A stretch of DNA of 64,000 bases from assembly GCA_017871115.1 (NCBI GenBank), contig JAFCIZ010000008.1, positions 620,001-684,000 on the forward strand, written 5' to 3'. The position numbers and the translations under genes were made by a program. The notes below the pieces were generated by a model. That model did no database searches. It was not told the origin of the DNA and worked only from the letters and a program-made list of their open reading frames with translations. The first letter of the stretch is position 1. Each line of letters begins with the position of its first letter. Positions 24,087-37,455 of this stretch are shown piece after piece. The DNA comes from Cunninghamella blakesleeana (taxonomy: Eukaryota > Mucoromycota > Mucoromycetes > Mucorales > Cunninghamellaceae).

Positions 24087-24316
24087 TTTTTTAAAAAAGA
24101 AATATAATTATAACGAAAAAAAGATTAAAAAGAGAGGGGGAAGAAAAAGAAAACAAGAAATAATTTTTTTAGGGCGAAAGTTACTGGTGACTGGGAAATA
24201 TCGGAATTTGAATTAATTTTTTAAAAAGAAATATGTGAATATCGTTTTTTTTACCTTTTTTCTCTTTCTCCCAACTTTTTTTTTTTGTGTTAACTCCATC
24301 TTTAAAACTAAATAAT
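24087..24316. promoter_or_regulatory. divergent promoter, MRP2 / CLF1
   Basis: A 230-base spacer between two head-to-head starts. It is purine-rich near the MRP2 start and pyrimidine-rich near the CLF1 start, as in the ketopantoate reductase pair. No specific site recognised. Confidence 0.45.
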
Positions 24317-25893
24317 ATGGATGAAAAAAAAGGCGGCAAAAGTCTTCGACCTCCAAAGGTAAATAAATTTTAACTAATATTATATATTCATATAAATATA
24401 TAATTTTTTTAACGTATGATTATTTTTTTTAAAAAAATACTAATTTTATGCTCAATTTTTTTTAAATCTATTTGTTATTTTTACTCTCATATAACCAGGT
24501 GAAGAATAAAAGCGCAGCACCCATTCAAATCACAGCTGAACAAATCCTTCGTGAAGCTCATGATAGACGATTAGAACCCGTTCATTCCATTCCACAACAA
24601 AAGATTGCAGATTTAGAAGAATTATCAGAGTTCCGTCAACGAAAACGCAAAGAGTTTGAAGATAATATACGAAAGAATAGATTAAATATCAGTAATTGGT
24701 TAAAATATGCATCTTGGGAAGAAAGTCAATTAGAATTTGAACGTGCCCGCTCCGTCTTTGAACGTGCTTTAGATGTAGAATGGCGGAACGTAGCTATATG
24801 GTTAAGATATTGTGATATGGAAATTAAAAATAAAAATATCAATCATGCTCGTAATATTTTGGATCGTGCTGTCACTCTATTACCAAGAGTGGATCAATTT
24901 TGGTACAAGTATACTTATGTGGAAGAAATATTACAAGATATACCTAAAGCAAGAAATGTCTTTGAACGTTGGATTAAATGGGAGCCTGATGAGTCTGCTT
25001 GGCAAGCTTATATTAAATTGGAATTACGTTATGGAGAAGTCGATAATGCTAGGGCGATTTATGAACGTTTTGTTAGTGTTCATCCTGAACCTAAAAATTG
25101 GATTAAATGGGCTAAATTCGAAGAAGAACACAATGATTTAGGTAATTTTAAAAAATAGATCAAATAACGAATATATAGACATATGTATATATATATATTT
25201 AAAAGAATAAAAAACGGGGTGAAACTAAAATTGAAAAAAAAATCTTTCATTTAATTCTATAGAAAAATGCCGTCAAATTTATACAGAATGTATTCAATAC
25301 ATGGGTAATGATAAATTGGATCAAAAAGTGTTGGTTGCCTTTGCCAAATTTGAAATTAAAATGAAAGAGGTAAGTGTTTAAACTCTTTTCCATTATATAA
25401 ATATAAATAGAATTTATAAAAATATATTACCATTGCTATTATTATTGTTTATTAATAACTCAACATATATGTTACTATTATTATTACTATTATTTTTATT
25501 TTATTTTTTGTTAGTATGAACGTGCCCGTGTCATTTTCAAATATGGATTAGATCGTTTACCAAAAACCAAATCAGAATCATTATATAATCAATACACCAA
25601 TTTTGAAAAGCAATATGGGGATACAGATGGCATAGAAAATGTAGTAGTTGGAAAACGTCGTGTACAATACGAAGAAGAAATTGAAAACAACCCTAAAAAT
25701 TATGATGTATGGTTTGATTATGCTAAATTGGAAGAATCAGTTGGTGAAGTTAATCGGATTCGTGAAGTTTACGAACGTGCTATCGCTCAAATGCCTCCTG
25801 CCGATGAAAAACGCTATTGGCGTAGATATATTTATTTATGGATCAATTATGCTCTTTTTGAAGAATTAGAAACTGAAGTATGTAAAATATAAA

Positions 25894-25930
<37 letters not shown>

Positions 25931-26762
25931 TTTTTTATTATAGCTACTAACTAACTGATTATTATCATTACTATTATTATATATAGGATATTGAAAAAAC
26001 AAGAGAAATTTATACTGCATGCATTAATCACATACCACATAAAACATTCACATTTGCTAAAATATGGTTAATGTTTGCTCAATTTGAAATCCGTCAATTA
26101 AATTTATCTGCTGCAAGAAAATTGCTTGGCCGCGCTATTGGACAATGCCCTAAAAATAAATTATTCAAAGGATATATTGATTTAGAAATGCAGGTAAAAA
26201 ATGATGAAATCATATACGAGTATACCTTGAAAAAAGAAAAAAAAGGAAAAATATAATGATATTTGAGATTAACTATTATTATTATTACTATTATTATTTC
26301 TCTTTTCTTCCTATTACTCTAGTTGCGTGAATTTGATCGATGCCGTACTTTATATACAAAATATTTAGAATATAATCCTGCCAATTGTGCTGGATGGATC
26401 AAATTTGCTGAATTAGAAAAACTACTTGGTGAAAATGAACGATGCCGTGCCATTTTTGAACTTGCCATTGGTCAACCAGTATTAGACATGCCCGAATTAT
26501 TATGGAAGGCTTATATTGACTTTGAAATTGAAGAGAAGGAATATGAAAAAACTAGAGATTTATATCAACGCTTATTGGAACGTACAGAACATGTTAAAGT
26601 ATATATCAGTTTTGCTCAATTTGAATTATCAGTACCTAATGAAAATGAAGATAAGAATGAAAGTGAAAGTGAAAATGTTGTGAAAGCTCGTAATATCTTT
26701 GAGAAAGCAATTGATCGAATGAAGCAAAAGGGCCTTAAAGAAGAGGTAAATTAAATCATCAT

Positions 26763-26798
<36 letters not shown>

Positions 26799-27243
26799 GG
26801 AAAAAACCACCGAATGATATTAACTATATTTTTTTCTTTATATATATTGTACAGAGAGTACTGTTATTGGAAGCTTGGAAAGATTTCGAAGAAAATTACG
26901 GTACAGAAGAAACTCAAAAAGTTGTTAAAGATAAAGAGCCAAAAGTTGTCAAAAAACGAAGAAAGGCTGAAGATTCTACTGAAGATAATATTATTTGGGA
27001 AGAATACTTTGATTATATATTTCCTGATGATCAAGAACAATCCCGTAATCTTAAATTATTACAAATGGCTCAAGCTTGGCAAGCAAAGGTATTTAATAAC
27101 ATTAATAATAATAATAAAGATAACGATTATGATTATAGTAAAATAAATTAATAAGATACTTATTGATTTTTTGCCCTATTCTCTTCTTTTCTTAATAATA
27201 ATAATAATTACAATAATAGAACAAGTCGTCAGCTGCACCTTGA
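24317..27243 (+). CDS. CLF1: pre-mRNA splicing factor CLF1/CRNKL1 (crooked neck-like)
   Basis: Eight exons (24317-24358, 24499-25141, 25263-25369, 25515-25877, 25987-26193, 26323-26745, 26855-27088, 27220-27243) give 680 residues, close to yeast Clf1. It is a scaffold of the NineTeen (Prp19) complex that helps activate the spliceosome. After the N-terminal [19 protein letters not shown], nearly the whole protein consists of half-a-TPR (HAT) repeats. Examples are [41 protein letters not shown] and [14 protein letters not shown], each with the W...Y/A...E...R/A pattern. The C-terminus has basic VKKRRKAED and [14 protein letters not shown], as in orthologues. The last exon is only eight codons including the stop; reading through instead would give an Asn-rich tail, so that end is slightly uncertain. 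Two introns hold poly-A runs of over 25 bases. Confidence 0.96.
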
Positions 27244-27697
27244 AATTGATTCTAGTTTTTTTTTTTTTCGTTCTCTATCGGCGGTTAATAAAAAATATAT
27301 TTAATAGTGATTGTAGTATAAAAAATTGAATTCCACTTTTTTTTTTGCATAAACCGTTTGAAATGATTGTATATCTTTAATAAAATCAAATAAATTAATG
27401 ATCCTATTATATAAATAAAAATCATCATAATTTGATAATATAAAAAAGAAATCGCCTTTTTAAAAAAAATGGATCATTTGCCAAATTTTTTTGTTCCACG
27501 TGATTTAAATTTTTGGTTCCATTTTATATAATTCAATTTTTTTTTCCTTCCTTCTTTTTTTCTTTCCATTTTTTATAATTGTTTATAAATATATATAATA
27601 TATATATATATATACATATATATATTATCAAGTAAAATAAAAATAGAAAATCAATTATAAAGAAAATAAAAACGATCGATAAAATAACAGTAAAACA
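27244..27697. other. intergenic
   Basis: CLF1 3' flank and SNX4 promoter. Contains TA-rich DNA at 27595-27626. No gene seen. Confidence 0.6.
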
Positions 27698-30526
27698 ATG
27701 AATAATGATGATTATTTCGATGTTCGATGGGATGATTACCCAAGAGATCCTTTTTCCACCAACATTGACAATAACAATCCAATACTAACTTATGGAAATA
27801 ATAATGACTATGAGGTAATAATATTTTATTCATAATGTATATATATTTCAAAGGTATTTATTTTATTCTCAATTTGTCTTCATTCTTTCATTCTTTATTA
27901 TACAGTCCACCGTCGATTCAACAGATCAACCAGAATCGTCAACCTCAGGAGGATTTGATATCAATAATAATGAAAATCATTCGATTCTAAATAATAATGA
28001 TTATCTTCATGAACAAAATGGTCGACAACATAATATACCCTATGATCCAGTTAATTATGATACGGATAATAATAATAATAAACATGAAGATCAGGATAAC
28101 AGAGATCACAATCATCGCCATCATCTTCATAATGATAATGACAATGGCTATGATAATCATAATATGATTATACCTAAACCAATGGTTATTCAAGTGGAAG
28201 AGCCTCAAAAATCAGAAGGAAATTATATTAGTTATCTTATTACCACCTATGTAAATATAAATAATAATAATAATAATAAAATAATCCAAACATGCATAAA
28301 AAAAATATATATAATTAAATATAGTTTTATATTATAATAGCATATATATAAATAATCTATTATTTTTATTTTTGTCTATATGGATGATTGACGTTATTTT
28401 CTTTTTATGATATTTTCTTTTTTCTAAATAGACTCAAGTAGAAACATTTTCAAGTAATCATCCTAAACCTGTGCGACGTCGATTTCAAGATTTTGTTTGG
28501 TTATATAATGCATTATCTTTGGAATACCCCGCTTGTGTTATTCCATTCCTTCCGGAAAAATATAGACTAAGTAAGCTTTAACCAATATAGTTTTATTACT
28601 CATTTTATCTTAAAAAAGAAATCATCATGATTTAATGTTTTTTTTTTTATTCTGTCCACTTTCTTTTTTTTTTTTTTTACTTAGAATATATTAAAGGTGA
28701 TCGATTTGATAATGAGTTTATTGAAAAACGACGATTAGGGTAAAATAATAATAGTAATAATAATAGTAAAAATTAATATATTTATAATATAGAAAGAGTG
28801 TTTATGATTATTAATTTAGTATTTATGCAACTTTTTTTTTTATTTTTTTTAAATAAATTAATAAATAAATAGGTTACAATTATTTTTAAATAGAATTGCT
28901 AGACATCCTCTCCTTCAATTATCACAATCAACTCGAATATTCTTGGAATCGCGAGATTTTGTAAGCTTCTAAAATGAAAATAAGTATATAAAAAAAGGAT
29001 ATTATGATTAATATCATTATTTGATAATATAAATATTGATCAGCTATCTTTATTATTTTTATGCCTTTTTGTTTATTTATAGAAAAATGATAAAAATATG
29101 CAATCAAAGCGCATTCCGCGACCTTCATCTATGTTTACATCATTAAATGGTACATTGTTTAAATCTTTTTCTAAAGTGAAAAAACCAGATGACCGATTTA
29201 TTATGATAAAGGAAACTGTAGATAAATATGAAGATAATTTAAATATTATAGAGCGACTTTATTCACGTATTGGTAGACGACAATTAGGTAAAATAAGTAG
29301 ATAATGAACTAATAATCACAATAATTCTAATTAGTATTCAATTTATTATTCTAGATTTAGTACAGGATTATCTTGATTTTGCTGGTAGTTTGAGAGGTTT
29401 ATCTGTACTAGAAGTATCAGTAGAGCGAAAACTAAGGCAGTTTGCTGAAACAACTGAATCATTTGCTGGGAATATAACAAGTTTGGTAAAGCATTAATAT
29501 TTTTATTGTTCTATTTTTTTTTTTAAAAAAAAAAGGTTATTGTAACACAATGCGAAGTGCATATGCGTTTGTTTATTTATTATTTATATGTTTATTTTAT
29601 TATTATTTATGTATTTTTTTTTCTATAACTGATTGAATAGACACAAAATGAAGATAGATATTACTTGAATAATATTCATGAATTGTTATCTTATTGCAGG
29701 GCAACGAAGGTAAATTTAATTATCCCTCTCTTTTTTTTTTCATTTTTATTTATGAAAAATAAAATATGAATAAATTAAAAAATCAAAAGAATCATTTTAC
29801 TTACAAATGAATTTTTTTTTTTTTTTGCATTTATTTATTTATTTAATCATAGGAACAATTACAAGAACGGGATAAAAAACAAGTCGATTTTGAAGAACTA
29901 ACCACTTATTTACAACGATTATCCGAAGACCGAGAAAGACTATTACATCCAGGACAATATAATGGGAATGCGTTAAATATTAGTGAATTTATGGCAGATA
30001 AGATGGGTGAGTTAAAAGGTAATAAACTAACACAAACAAGAAGTGAACGATTATCAAGAATTCAATATAAATTGGAAGAGGTAAATACACAAAGCCACAT
30101 AAAAAAAGAAAATACAACTAAATTAGGTAAAATAAATTTTAATGTTTATTTTTAAAATCTTACCCATTTATAACTTCTTTAAATATATATATATATATAG
30201 CTACAAGAAGATGTTTTAAGAGCCAATGATGCAAATAATACTTTTTCAAATCAAATGCTGAAAGAATACGAAATCTTTCAATCCACAAGAAAAATGGAAA
30301 TGAAGCAATGTTTAACTTCTTATGCCGATAGTCATATTGATTTTTGTCAAAAGGTACATAAAGAATCGAGTTCATTAATGGCATAAATAATGAAAAGTAA
30401 GAAAGGAATAATAGCTGTACTAAAAAAGGCGATCATTTATTATTATTTTAGGGAATTGATTTATGGAGTAGTATTATACCGGTATTAGAAAGTATGGATT
30501 TGAACACAAAAACTGATATTGATTAA
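27698..30526 (+). CDS. SNX4: sorting nexin SNX4/ATG24
   Basis: Eleven exons (27698-27814, 27906-28250, 28432-28570, 28685-28739, 28873-28960, 29083-29287, 29355-29485, 29641-29709, 29853-30080, 30201-30353, 30452-30526) give 534 residues. After an acidic Asn/His-rich start, a PX domain spans about 135-245, with the phosphoinositide-binding RRRFQDFVWLYNAL, a conserved Pro-rich loop IPFLPEKYRL, GDRFDNEFIEKRR and LQLFLNRIARHPLLQ. The rest (about 280-534) is a BAR-type helical region. The FIEKRRLGLQLFLNRI...FLES arrangement is characteristic of the SNX4/Atg24 branch. The protein binds PI3P on endosomes, recycles SNAREs and supports selective autophagy. ATG22 follows 536 bases downstream on the same strand. 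Confidence 0.93.
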
Positions 30527-31062
30527 TTTAATAATCTCTTTTCCTTTGTCCTACATATATACATCCAATATTTAAATATTGTACATTATTTTCTTTTTTT
30601 CAATACTTTTAATTTTTTATTTTTATTGTCTCACAATCCAAATAAAGTAACGTGTAAATACATACGTACATCATTTTATAGACCTACCATTTTATTTTAA
30701 TATTCTCGATTTACGTATTTAATGATAATGATGATGATAATACTAATTAAAACGTCTTTTTTTTTTTTTTTAATTAACAATAGTTTAAAAGCAACCGATT
30801 TTGACGTACTAGTTTAAATAGTAATTAAAAGGTTAATCTATTTAATTATCGAAATTTTTTCGGAGAAAGAGAGATAAAACAATGCATAATAAAGTAATAC
30901 ACACATGATTGTTTTTCTTTCTTTCTCTCTCGCTCTCCTTAAAATAAAACTCTTTTTAAAAAAATATTTGATTTCATTCTTTTTCTTTCTTTCTTTTTCT
31001 TTTTTTATTTTTTTTTCCTGAGCATATTTTTTTATTTATTTTTTTTAATCAAAAATAGGAAA
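30527..31062. other. intergenic, ATG22 promoter
   Basis: 3' flank of SNX4 then the ATG22 promoter. A pyrimidine-rich stretch at about 30908-31020 precedes the ATG22 start. No gene seen. Confidence 0.55.
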
Positions 31063-33687
31063 ATGTGGTCGTTTAAAAATAAACTTTTAGAAGATCCATT
31101 TATAACCAGTGAGGATGATAATCCTACTTCTTCGAACGAAACTATCCATCATAACGATAAATCACTCGATTTACAACCACCAGCGACAAGAAAAGAACTT
31201 TGGTCATATTACTTTTATTATAATGGTGTAAGTAGAATAACTGTAGTGATTTAAATAGCATTTTAAAAGTCCGCTATTTTGATTTAGTATTCCTTTTTAT
31301 TCACTATTTTTTTTTCATTTTTTTGTATTTTAGAATAATGGATATAATATATATAGTTTTCTTCCTTCTTTATTACAATACCTTGCACAAAAAGGTGGGT
31401 TTGATCCTACTTCACCAGATAGAGCACCATGTAGTGTAGATTTATCAGGTGATGCTCCTTGTAACGTACCATGGTTAAATACTTCTATTCCTGTAGTTTC
31501 TTTAATGATGTATGCAACCGCTATTTCTTTTGGTTCCCAGTTTATATTATTTACTACCTTTGGTAGTTTAGCCGGTATGTTTAAAAGATGCATTCCATCT
31601 ACATTATATATATATATATATATATATAAGAAAACTAATTATACCATTTCTTTTTCTTTTTCTTCCTTTATTACACTCACACGCTCACACACACTCACAC
31701 ACACACACACACACTCTATATATAGATTACGGTAAATTCAACAAATATATTCTTATTATTTCAACATTAGTAAGTTGTACAGCACAAATACTTCCTGTTA
31801 TATTTATTAATAATGATGGTTCTGGGTGGGGTGGTATGGTTGGGCTCTATATTATTGCATTGGTGTCTTATGGTACAAGTTTGGTCTTTTATGCTGCTGC
31901 TTTTCCAACTCTTAGGTAAAAATAATTATAATATATATATATATATATATAATAAAAGAGTGAAAAAGAAAAGAAATCAAACTTAAAATAATGTTGATTT
32001 TAAATGACACTTTTTTAATTATTTATTTTCTTCCTTTTGACATTAAAGTGATAATTTACCTATAGTAAGAAAAGCACGTAACGATCCATCCGTAACAGTA
32101 GAAGAAACTCAAGTCATCGTTGAAAAATGGAGATCTACAGTATCAGCTATATCTACTACATTTTCTAATATTGGTTTTTTAGTTTTATCAGGTAAAAAGA
32201 AAGAATTACGATAATAATAAAATATATATGTGACGATAAGATTATTCATTATTTCCTTTTTTGACCATTTCTTTTTTTTTTCTTCTTTTTTATTTAAAAC
32301 AGCCATTTTCTCAGGAGTTGCTTTTATTCCATGGTCTCAAGGCCCTTTTTTAAACGATGAACATACTTTTGGAAATACCCCTTTATATTACTATATCGCC
32401 AGTGCTGTTTGTGGTGGGTTTTGGTTAATCAATGCCATACCTTATTTTCTTTTCCAACCATCAGGACGCCGTGGCCCTCCTCTTCCCGAAGGTGAACATT
32501 ATTTGACTATCGGGTGGAAGTCTATTTTTCTTGCTTTAAAGTAAATATATATATATATGGATAAATAAATAGATATAAATAGATATCAACAAAAAAAAAA
32601 AAAGGAATAAAAAGGGTAAAAAGGTCATGTGAAAGATTGATTTACATATATAAATATATATTTATTTATTTTTATTTATTTATAGAGAAGCAAGAAAATA
32701 TAGATATTTATTTATATATATCTTGTCTTATTTTATGTTTGGTGATGGTGTCAATGCAACAAGTAATTTACAATCCTATATACAAAATAACATCACATCC
32801 TTTTCAGCCACTCAAACTGCCGTGATGGGTTTGATTACCGCCATTACCTCTATTCTTGGTTGTCTTTTCTTTTTATTTTTGGCAAGACGATTCAATATTA
32901 GCACAAAGACAAACCTTATGATTATTGTTATTACAACCGGTATTGTACCTATATGGGGTTGTTTTGGTATTGGTCTGGATAAATTTGGGCTTAAAACTTC
33001 TTGGGAATTATGGGTTCTCGCCTTTTGGAGTGGGTTTTTTACTGGCCCTATTTGGTAAAAAATAAAAATAAAAATAAAAATAAAAATAAAATAAAAATAA
33101 AAAAATAAATATATCAACAGTAAATAAAATAAAATATTATTTTAAAAAGTAATCTATTTAACTCATTAGTTAATATTATTTATTTTATTTTGTTTTATTT
33201 ATTAGGGCCTGGCAACAAACTTTATTAAGTGAACTTGTACCTAGAGGAAAAGAAAATTTATTCTTTGGTCTTTTTGGTATTGTAAATAAAGCATCATCAT
33301 GGATTGGGGCTACCATTATTGGTGGGGTTACTCAGGTTGGTGTTAAAAAAAGAAAACAGCTGATAACATATATATATATATGAAATATAAAAAATAATAA
33401 TGAATATAATAATTAGCAACTAAATAATTATTTTTATTTTATTTATATACATACATTTCTATTTCAAAAAGTCAACTGGTAATGCCTACTATGGATGGCC
33501 AGTAATTGCTGCTATGTTTGTAATTGCTGTTATTCTTCTGGCAATGATAGATATGGATAAAGCCAGACTAGAAATGATGCATATGGATTTCCAACAAGAG
33601 TTGGCTCAAAGCATGAATCATAATAGAGATCATATCACTTCTTTGGAATTATCACCAACTGAAAATAGCGAAAAGAAGGATATCTGA
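31063..33687 (+). CDS. ATG22: autophagy-related vacuolar transporter Atg22
   Basis: Eight exons (31063-31227, 31334-31574, 31726-31915, 32049-32191, 32303-32540, 32686-33054, 33206-33335, 33472-33687) encode 563 residues. It is a multi-pass membrane protein of the Atg22 branch of the major facilitator superfamily, which exports amino acids from the vacuole after autophagic breakdown. Diagnostic parts are ATRKELWSYYFYYNG near the N-terminus, SLADYGKFNKYILI, FSNIGFLVLS, YILSYFMFGDGVNATSN, and AWQQTLLSELVPRGKENLFF followed by FGIVNKASSWIG. About 10-12 hydrophobic segments are visible. The N-terminal 40 residues and the last 50 are hydrophilic and cytosolic in the known topology. Intron 7 has an unusual donor (GTTGGT); the other donors are GTA-type. 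Confidence 0.95.
31678..31715. repeat. (CA)n microsatellite in ATG22 intron
   Basis: ACAC repeat with CTC interruptions inside intron 2 of ATG22, just before the acceptor. Confidence 0.8.
33059..33110. repeat. (AAAAAT)n repeat in ATG22 intron
   Basis: Tandem AAAAAT units starting a few bases after the donor of ATG22 intron 6. Confidence 0.75.
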
Positions 33688-35129
33688 TTTTTAGCATGAA
33701 TGTACTATTATTATTATTATTATTATTTAAAGTTACTCTATTCATATTTATTTTATTTTATTTTTATATTATTGGAACGCTTTAAACTATTTTTTTATAT
33801 ATAAATTTATATAACAATAAAAAGAAGAAAAAAAATGTATTGTATATGAAGAGAACATTGATGATGATCACATCGAAAATGAACCCTAACTGTTGATCAT
33901 TTGATTTTTCTATAATAGGAAATGAAGAACATATGAACTTTGGTACTTTTGAATTTTTTTTCGTGTAATATTATGCAACAAAAAAAAAACTCAGAAAAAA
34001 CCAACTTAAAAATTAGCACCTTTTTCTTTTTGTCATATAAAGATATCATATAGTAATAGTATTCGTGTTATTAAGCAATAGTATTAAATTTAAGCATTTA
34101 TATTCATAAGAAATAGATCAATTGACATAAATTTTTAATTTTCTTTAACGCAATCATTTCCCATAGATACGCTAGCTTTATTAGATGACAACAGGTATTC
34201 GTGAATTAAGTTAAAAAATATTATTCAACTTGAAATATTAAAACATAAAAATTAGACAATGTGTTAGCAACTATTTATTATCCATCTTATAAATTAAAAA
34301 TAGTAGAGCAATGGCAAAAACAACTCAATTTTTTTTTTTTTTTTGTTGGCATAGTCTAGTTATCACTGTGGAAGACAGGATTAAGGTGTGAATTTTTTGA
34401 TTATAACTAATTAGAAAAATTATAGAAAATAATAACCTTTTTAAACTATACCCAGAAAATAAAACTCTAAAACTCGGAAATTTTTTTTAAAATCTAATAT
34501 TTATTAAATCTCTTTTTTTTTAAAAAAATAAATCTTTTTCTTTTAACTTTTTATTTCTTATTAAGCCATGATATCATTTATTTTGATCCTCCTCCTAACC
34601 TTGCACTGCTAGTGAGAAATCATTATGATTTCGTAAGGCTTTGCTATGACAAGCTTGAAGTAGGGATGAATTGAATACTTTGATATTCGTTTCGGTGGGG
34701 AGGTGGCTTTATCTTTTTACTTTTATTGAACCATATTATTGCAAAATAAATTTATGTTGAATAATTAATATAAATCATATTAGTTTATTAGTTTTTTCTT
34801 TAGCTATTAGTATATTATATTATTGCTATATTCATTTTTATATTTATTGTAGATTTACTTAAACTTTTTAAATTGATTTTATATAAAATTAAATAACAAT
34901 AAAATTAAAAAATAGATAAAAAAAAAAATATGGTTAAGTAATAACTAAAGCTTTTGAAGTTTTGTTATATTTTCAAGTTTGAAATTTCGATTTTTTATGC
35001 TTAATGTTTTATGAATACATAATTCTTTTTAAATATGGAAGTACGGTTAGATGGCCTAAATACATTACTACTATATAAGTACACTATAAAAATATTTTAC
35101 CACAAAGTATACTACAAAATATGATTTTT
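33688..35129. other. gene desert
   Basis: About 1.4 kb with no intact gene. A short open stretch at 34543-34671 (plus strand) reads like a coding remnant and is reported as a finding. The rest is A/T-rich. Confidence 0.55.
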
Positions 35130-35660
35130 GATGGAGCAATTCTATACTCATTAGCTAAATCAGTATCCACTGACCAAATTCACTTGAATTTTATCTTTTG
35201 TAAAGTAAAAACTGTAGCTTGATGTTCTGTTAAAATAAATAAATAAATAATATAAAATGAAATCAATGACGAGTAAATACTATTTATAGCAATAAAAAAA
35301 TGTCCATTTGGTTATTTTTTACATCAACACTAGCTTTTTTTTATTTTTTTATTTTTTTATTTTGTGGCGATTCAAAAATTAATTGGACAAACCAAGTTTT
35401 TGCTATTGTCAACGTCAATAATCCACTATCCTTTTTTAAAATATACAGTAAAAAAATTATAAAAAAAATATTACTTGTGATTATAAATTAAATTTATATA
35501 ATATATGTTCATTCTCAGTGTCCATCTTTTTTAATATTGTATTTGTTATTGCTGCTATTCTTGATATAATTAATACATTGACCATTCTTTTTATTGTTAT
35601 TACGTTATTTACAATCTTCAGAACTTAAACTTGTTTTAGTTGAATTAGACTTTCTTATAT
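35130..35660 (-). pseudogene. broken copy A of the neighbouring PD-(D/E)XK-family gene
   Basis: By eye this aligns with the middle exons of the intact gene at 37456-39958. TTTTATCTTTTGTAAAGTAA near 35195 matches exon 7 of that gene. Positions 35345-35440 (including GTCAATAATCCACTAT) match exon 6, which holds the TGGATTATTGATCTTGATAA segment on the other strand. Positions 35570-35650 match exon 5. Order and strand are the same as in the intact gene. Frames are interrupted by stops and base gains/losses, so it is not functional. Confidence 0.6.
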
Positions 35661-35734
35661 ATAAATGTAAAGAACAAGTAAAGAATAAATGTATAAATAA
35701 TATAATTAGAATAGCGTGGAATTAAAAATAATAG

Positions 35735-36160
35735 TTATCATTACACTTTTTACTAAAAAAATGTCACTATTTAAATTCAAGGTTTGATTTAAAATGGTCA
35801 TTGTTGTATTCATACACCTGTTCATCATTATTAATGGTTCGTATTTGAATAAAATAAATAAATTTTTTTTCATGTTAGAAGAAATATTCAACTATACGAT
35901 ACGTATGCATAATAATCGCTGTATTTATCAAATAATTTTATAAAACGGTGGTGGTAGAGTTATTTATTCCGCATGTACTTAGATATTTTTACGGGATAAT
36001 ACAAGATGCTTTAAATTAATATTTATTCCCAATATATGTTTTTGAGATATGCTGATGATCACGATAGAAGCTTACTTTTAAATTATTCTTTGGTAATATC
36101 CTTATAAGTTGAGCATTGCTTGCCAGAATATTTATGAAAGCTGGCTAAAGCCAATGATAG
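35735..36160 (-). pseudogene. broken copy B of the PD-(D/E)XK-family gene
   Basis: Positions 35755-35855 (CTATTTAAATTCAAGGTTTG onward) align by eye with exon 8 of the intact neighbour. A weaker match near 36115-36160 (TTGCCAGAATAT) corresponds to its exon 2. The exon 8 match lies to the right of copy A, which already covers exons 5-7, so this must be a separate insertion or duplicate. Heavily decayed. Confidence 0.4.
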
Positions 36161-36529
36161 ATAAGTTTAGTAGTGCAATATTATATAACCAATTAATAGT
36201 CTTAACAATAATAATATAAAATAAAAAAAGAATATAGGTTAAATAATCACATGCAATGTATAATGTTATTATTTACTCACTTATTTATTTATTCCTACAC
36301 TGATTAACGATTCATTGGTAGTTTTCAATAGTTCTAAGTTATCATAATTACAAATAAAGCAGAATGTGCTAATGGCAACCGAGAATTGGTAGATGACTTT
36401 ACGTATAAAAAATAATTTTTATGATTTATAATAAAAAACAAATGTAAAAGATGAAAAGAAAAATAAAAAAATGAATGCTAAAATAAATAATATCAAAAAT
36501 AAAAATAAAAATTATTCATATCAATATTA

Positions 36530-36745
36530 CTTATCGTGGACCAATAAACTACAGATCACCCAGTCATATAGCCTACTTTTATGTAAAACATTTACAGTTG
36601 CTATTGTTTAACCTCTTATTTCCATCTTCTCTTTGCTTTTTTAGTTTCTTTAAAAGATTATAAATCCATTGACGAATAAATTTAATTTTTCATATTTTCC
36701 TGATACTTATATCGTCGTGTAGTTATGTTTGTCAGATAAATCATT
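36530..36745 (-). pseudogene. broken copy C of the PD-(D/E)XK-family gene
   Basis: Aligns by eye with most of exon 10 of the intact neighbour (37863-38060). AATAAACTACAGATCACCCA, then TTTTATGTAAAACATTTACA, and TTTCTTTAAAAGATTATAAA match its ATAATCCACAAACCACCCAG, TTTTATGTAAAGCATTTAAC and TTTCTTCCAGGAGCTTTCAC. The catalytic-site region of the domain is covered but frame and key codons are lost. The sequence to 37100 may continue the copy but is too decayed to align by eye. Confidence 0.6.
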
Positions 36746-37455
36746 AGGAATAAAATTATCCTCAGCTAATTGTTAATCTTATAATTTTGTAGTTTTAGTT
36801 TATCATTTTATTACTTCCTTTCTATCGATTGGTTATTTTTGAGATTATTTTAATGGATATGGTTGGACTGTGTTTATATATTAATTTAAGTGTATTATTA
36901 TTTAATAAGTTATTTAATCAAATTCTGCTGATATTTATATACATACTTGTAGAATTTTTTTTCAAGATTTTATATATCAACTGGTATTGCTTTTATCTCT
37001 AAATATTGTACTTTTAGATCATAAGTTAAACTAAATATTTTCACAAAATACAACGTGATATGAGTTACATAATCAGTTGTTTGTACTATCTGTTCGTTAA
37101 GTAATCTTAATAATAATTTACGGCAATATATTATTAGTCGTACCCGTATATATAATATTTTAATAATATATATTTTCAGCCGTAACTTTTATACGCGTAA
37201 ACAAAAGCTGAAACACTTTTTTTAAAAATATAAAAAAAATATAAAAATGTGGTAACTGTATTAAATATAATTCTTATTATATTATTTATAAATATATATA
37301 TATATATATATGTTGAAAATAGACAATCACAAATATACTGATGATAAAAAAAAAAAATAGTCTGTAACGAAAAAATAAAGAAAGAAAGAGGAGGGCAAAG
37401 AAAAAAAAGAAAGATAATATAAAAAAAAAAAAAAAAAAAGACGAAGAAAGAAAAA
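36746..37455. other. AT-rich spacer
   Basis: No gene recognised. Contains a TA repeat near 37292-37310 and a purine-rich stretch 37370-37455 that is downstream of the intact PD-(D/E)XK-family gene. Confidence 0.5.
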
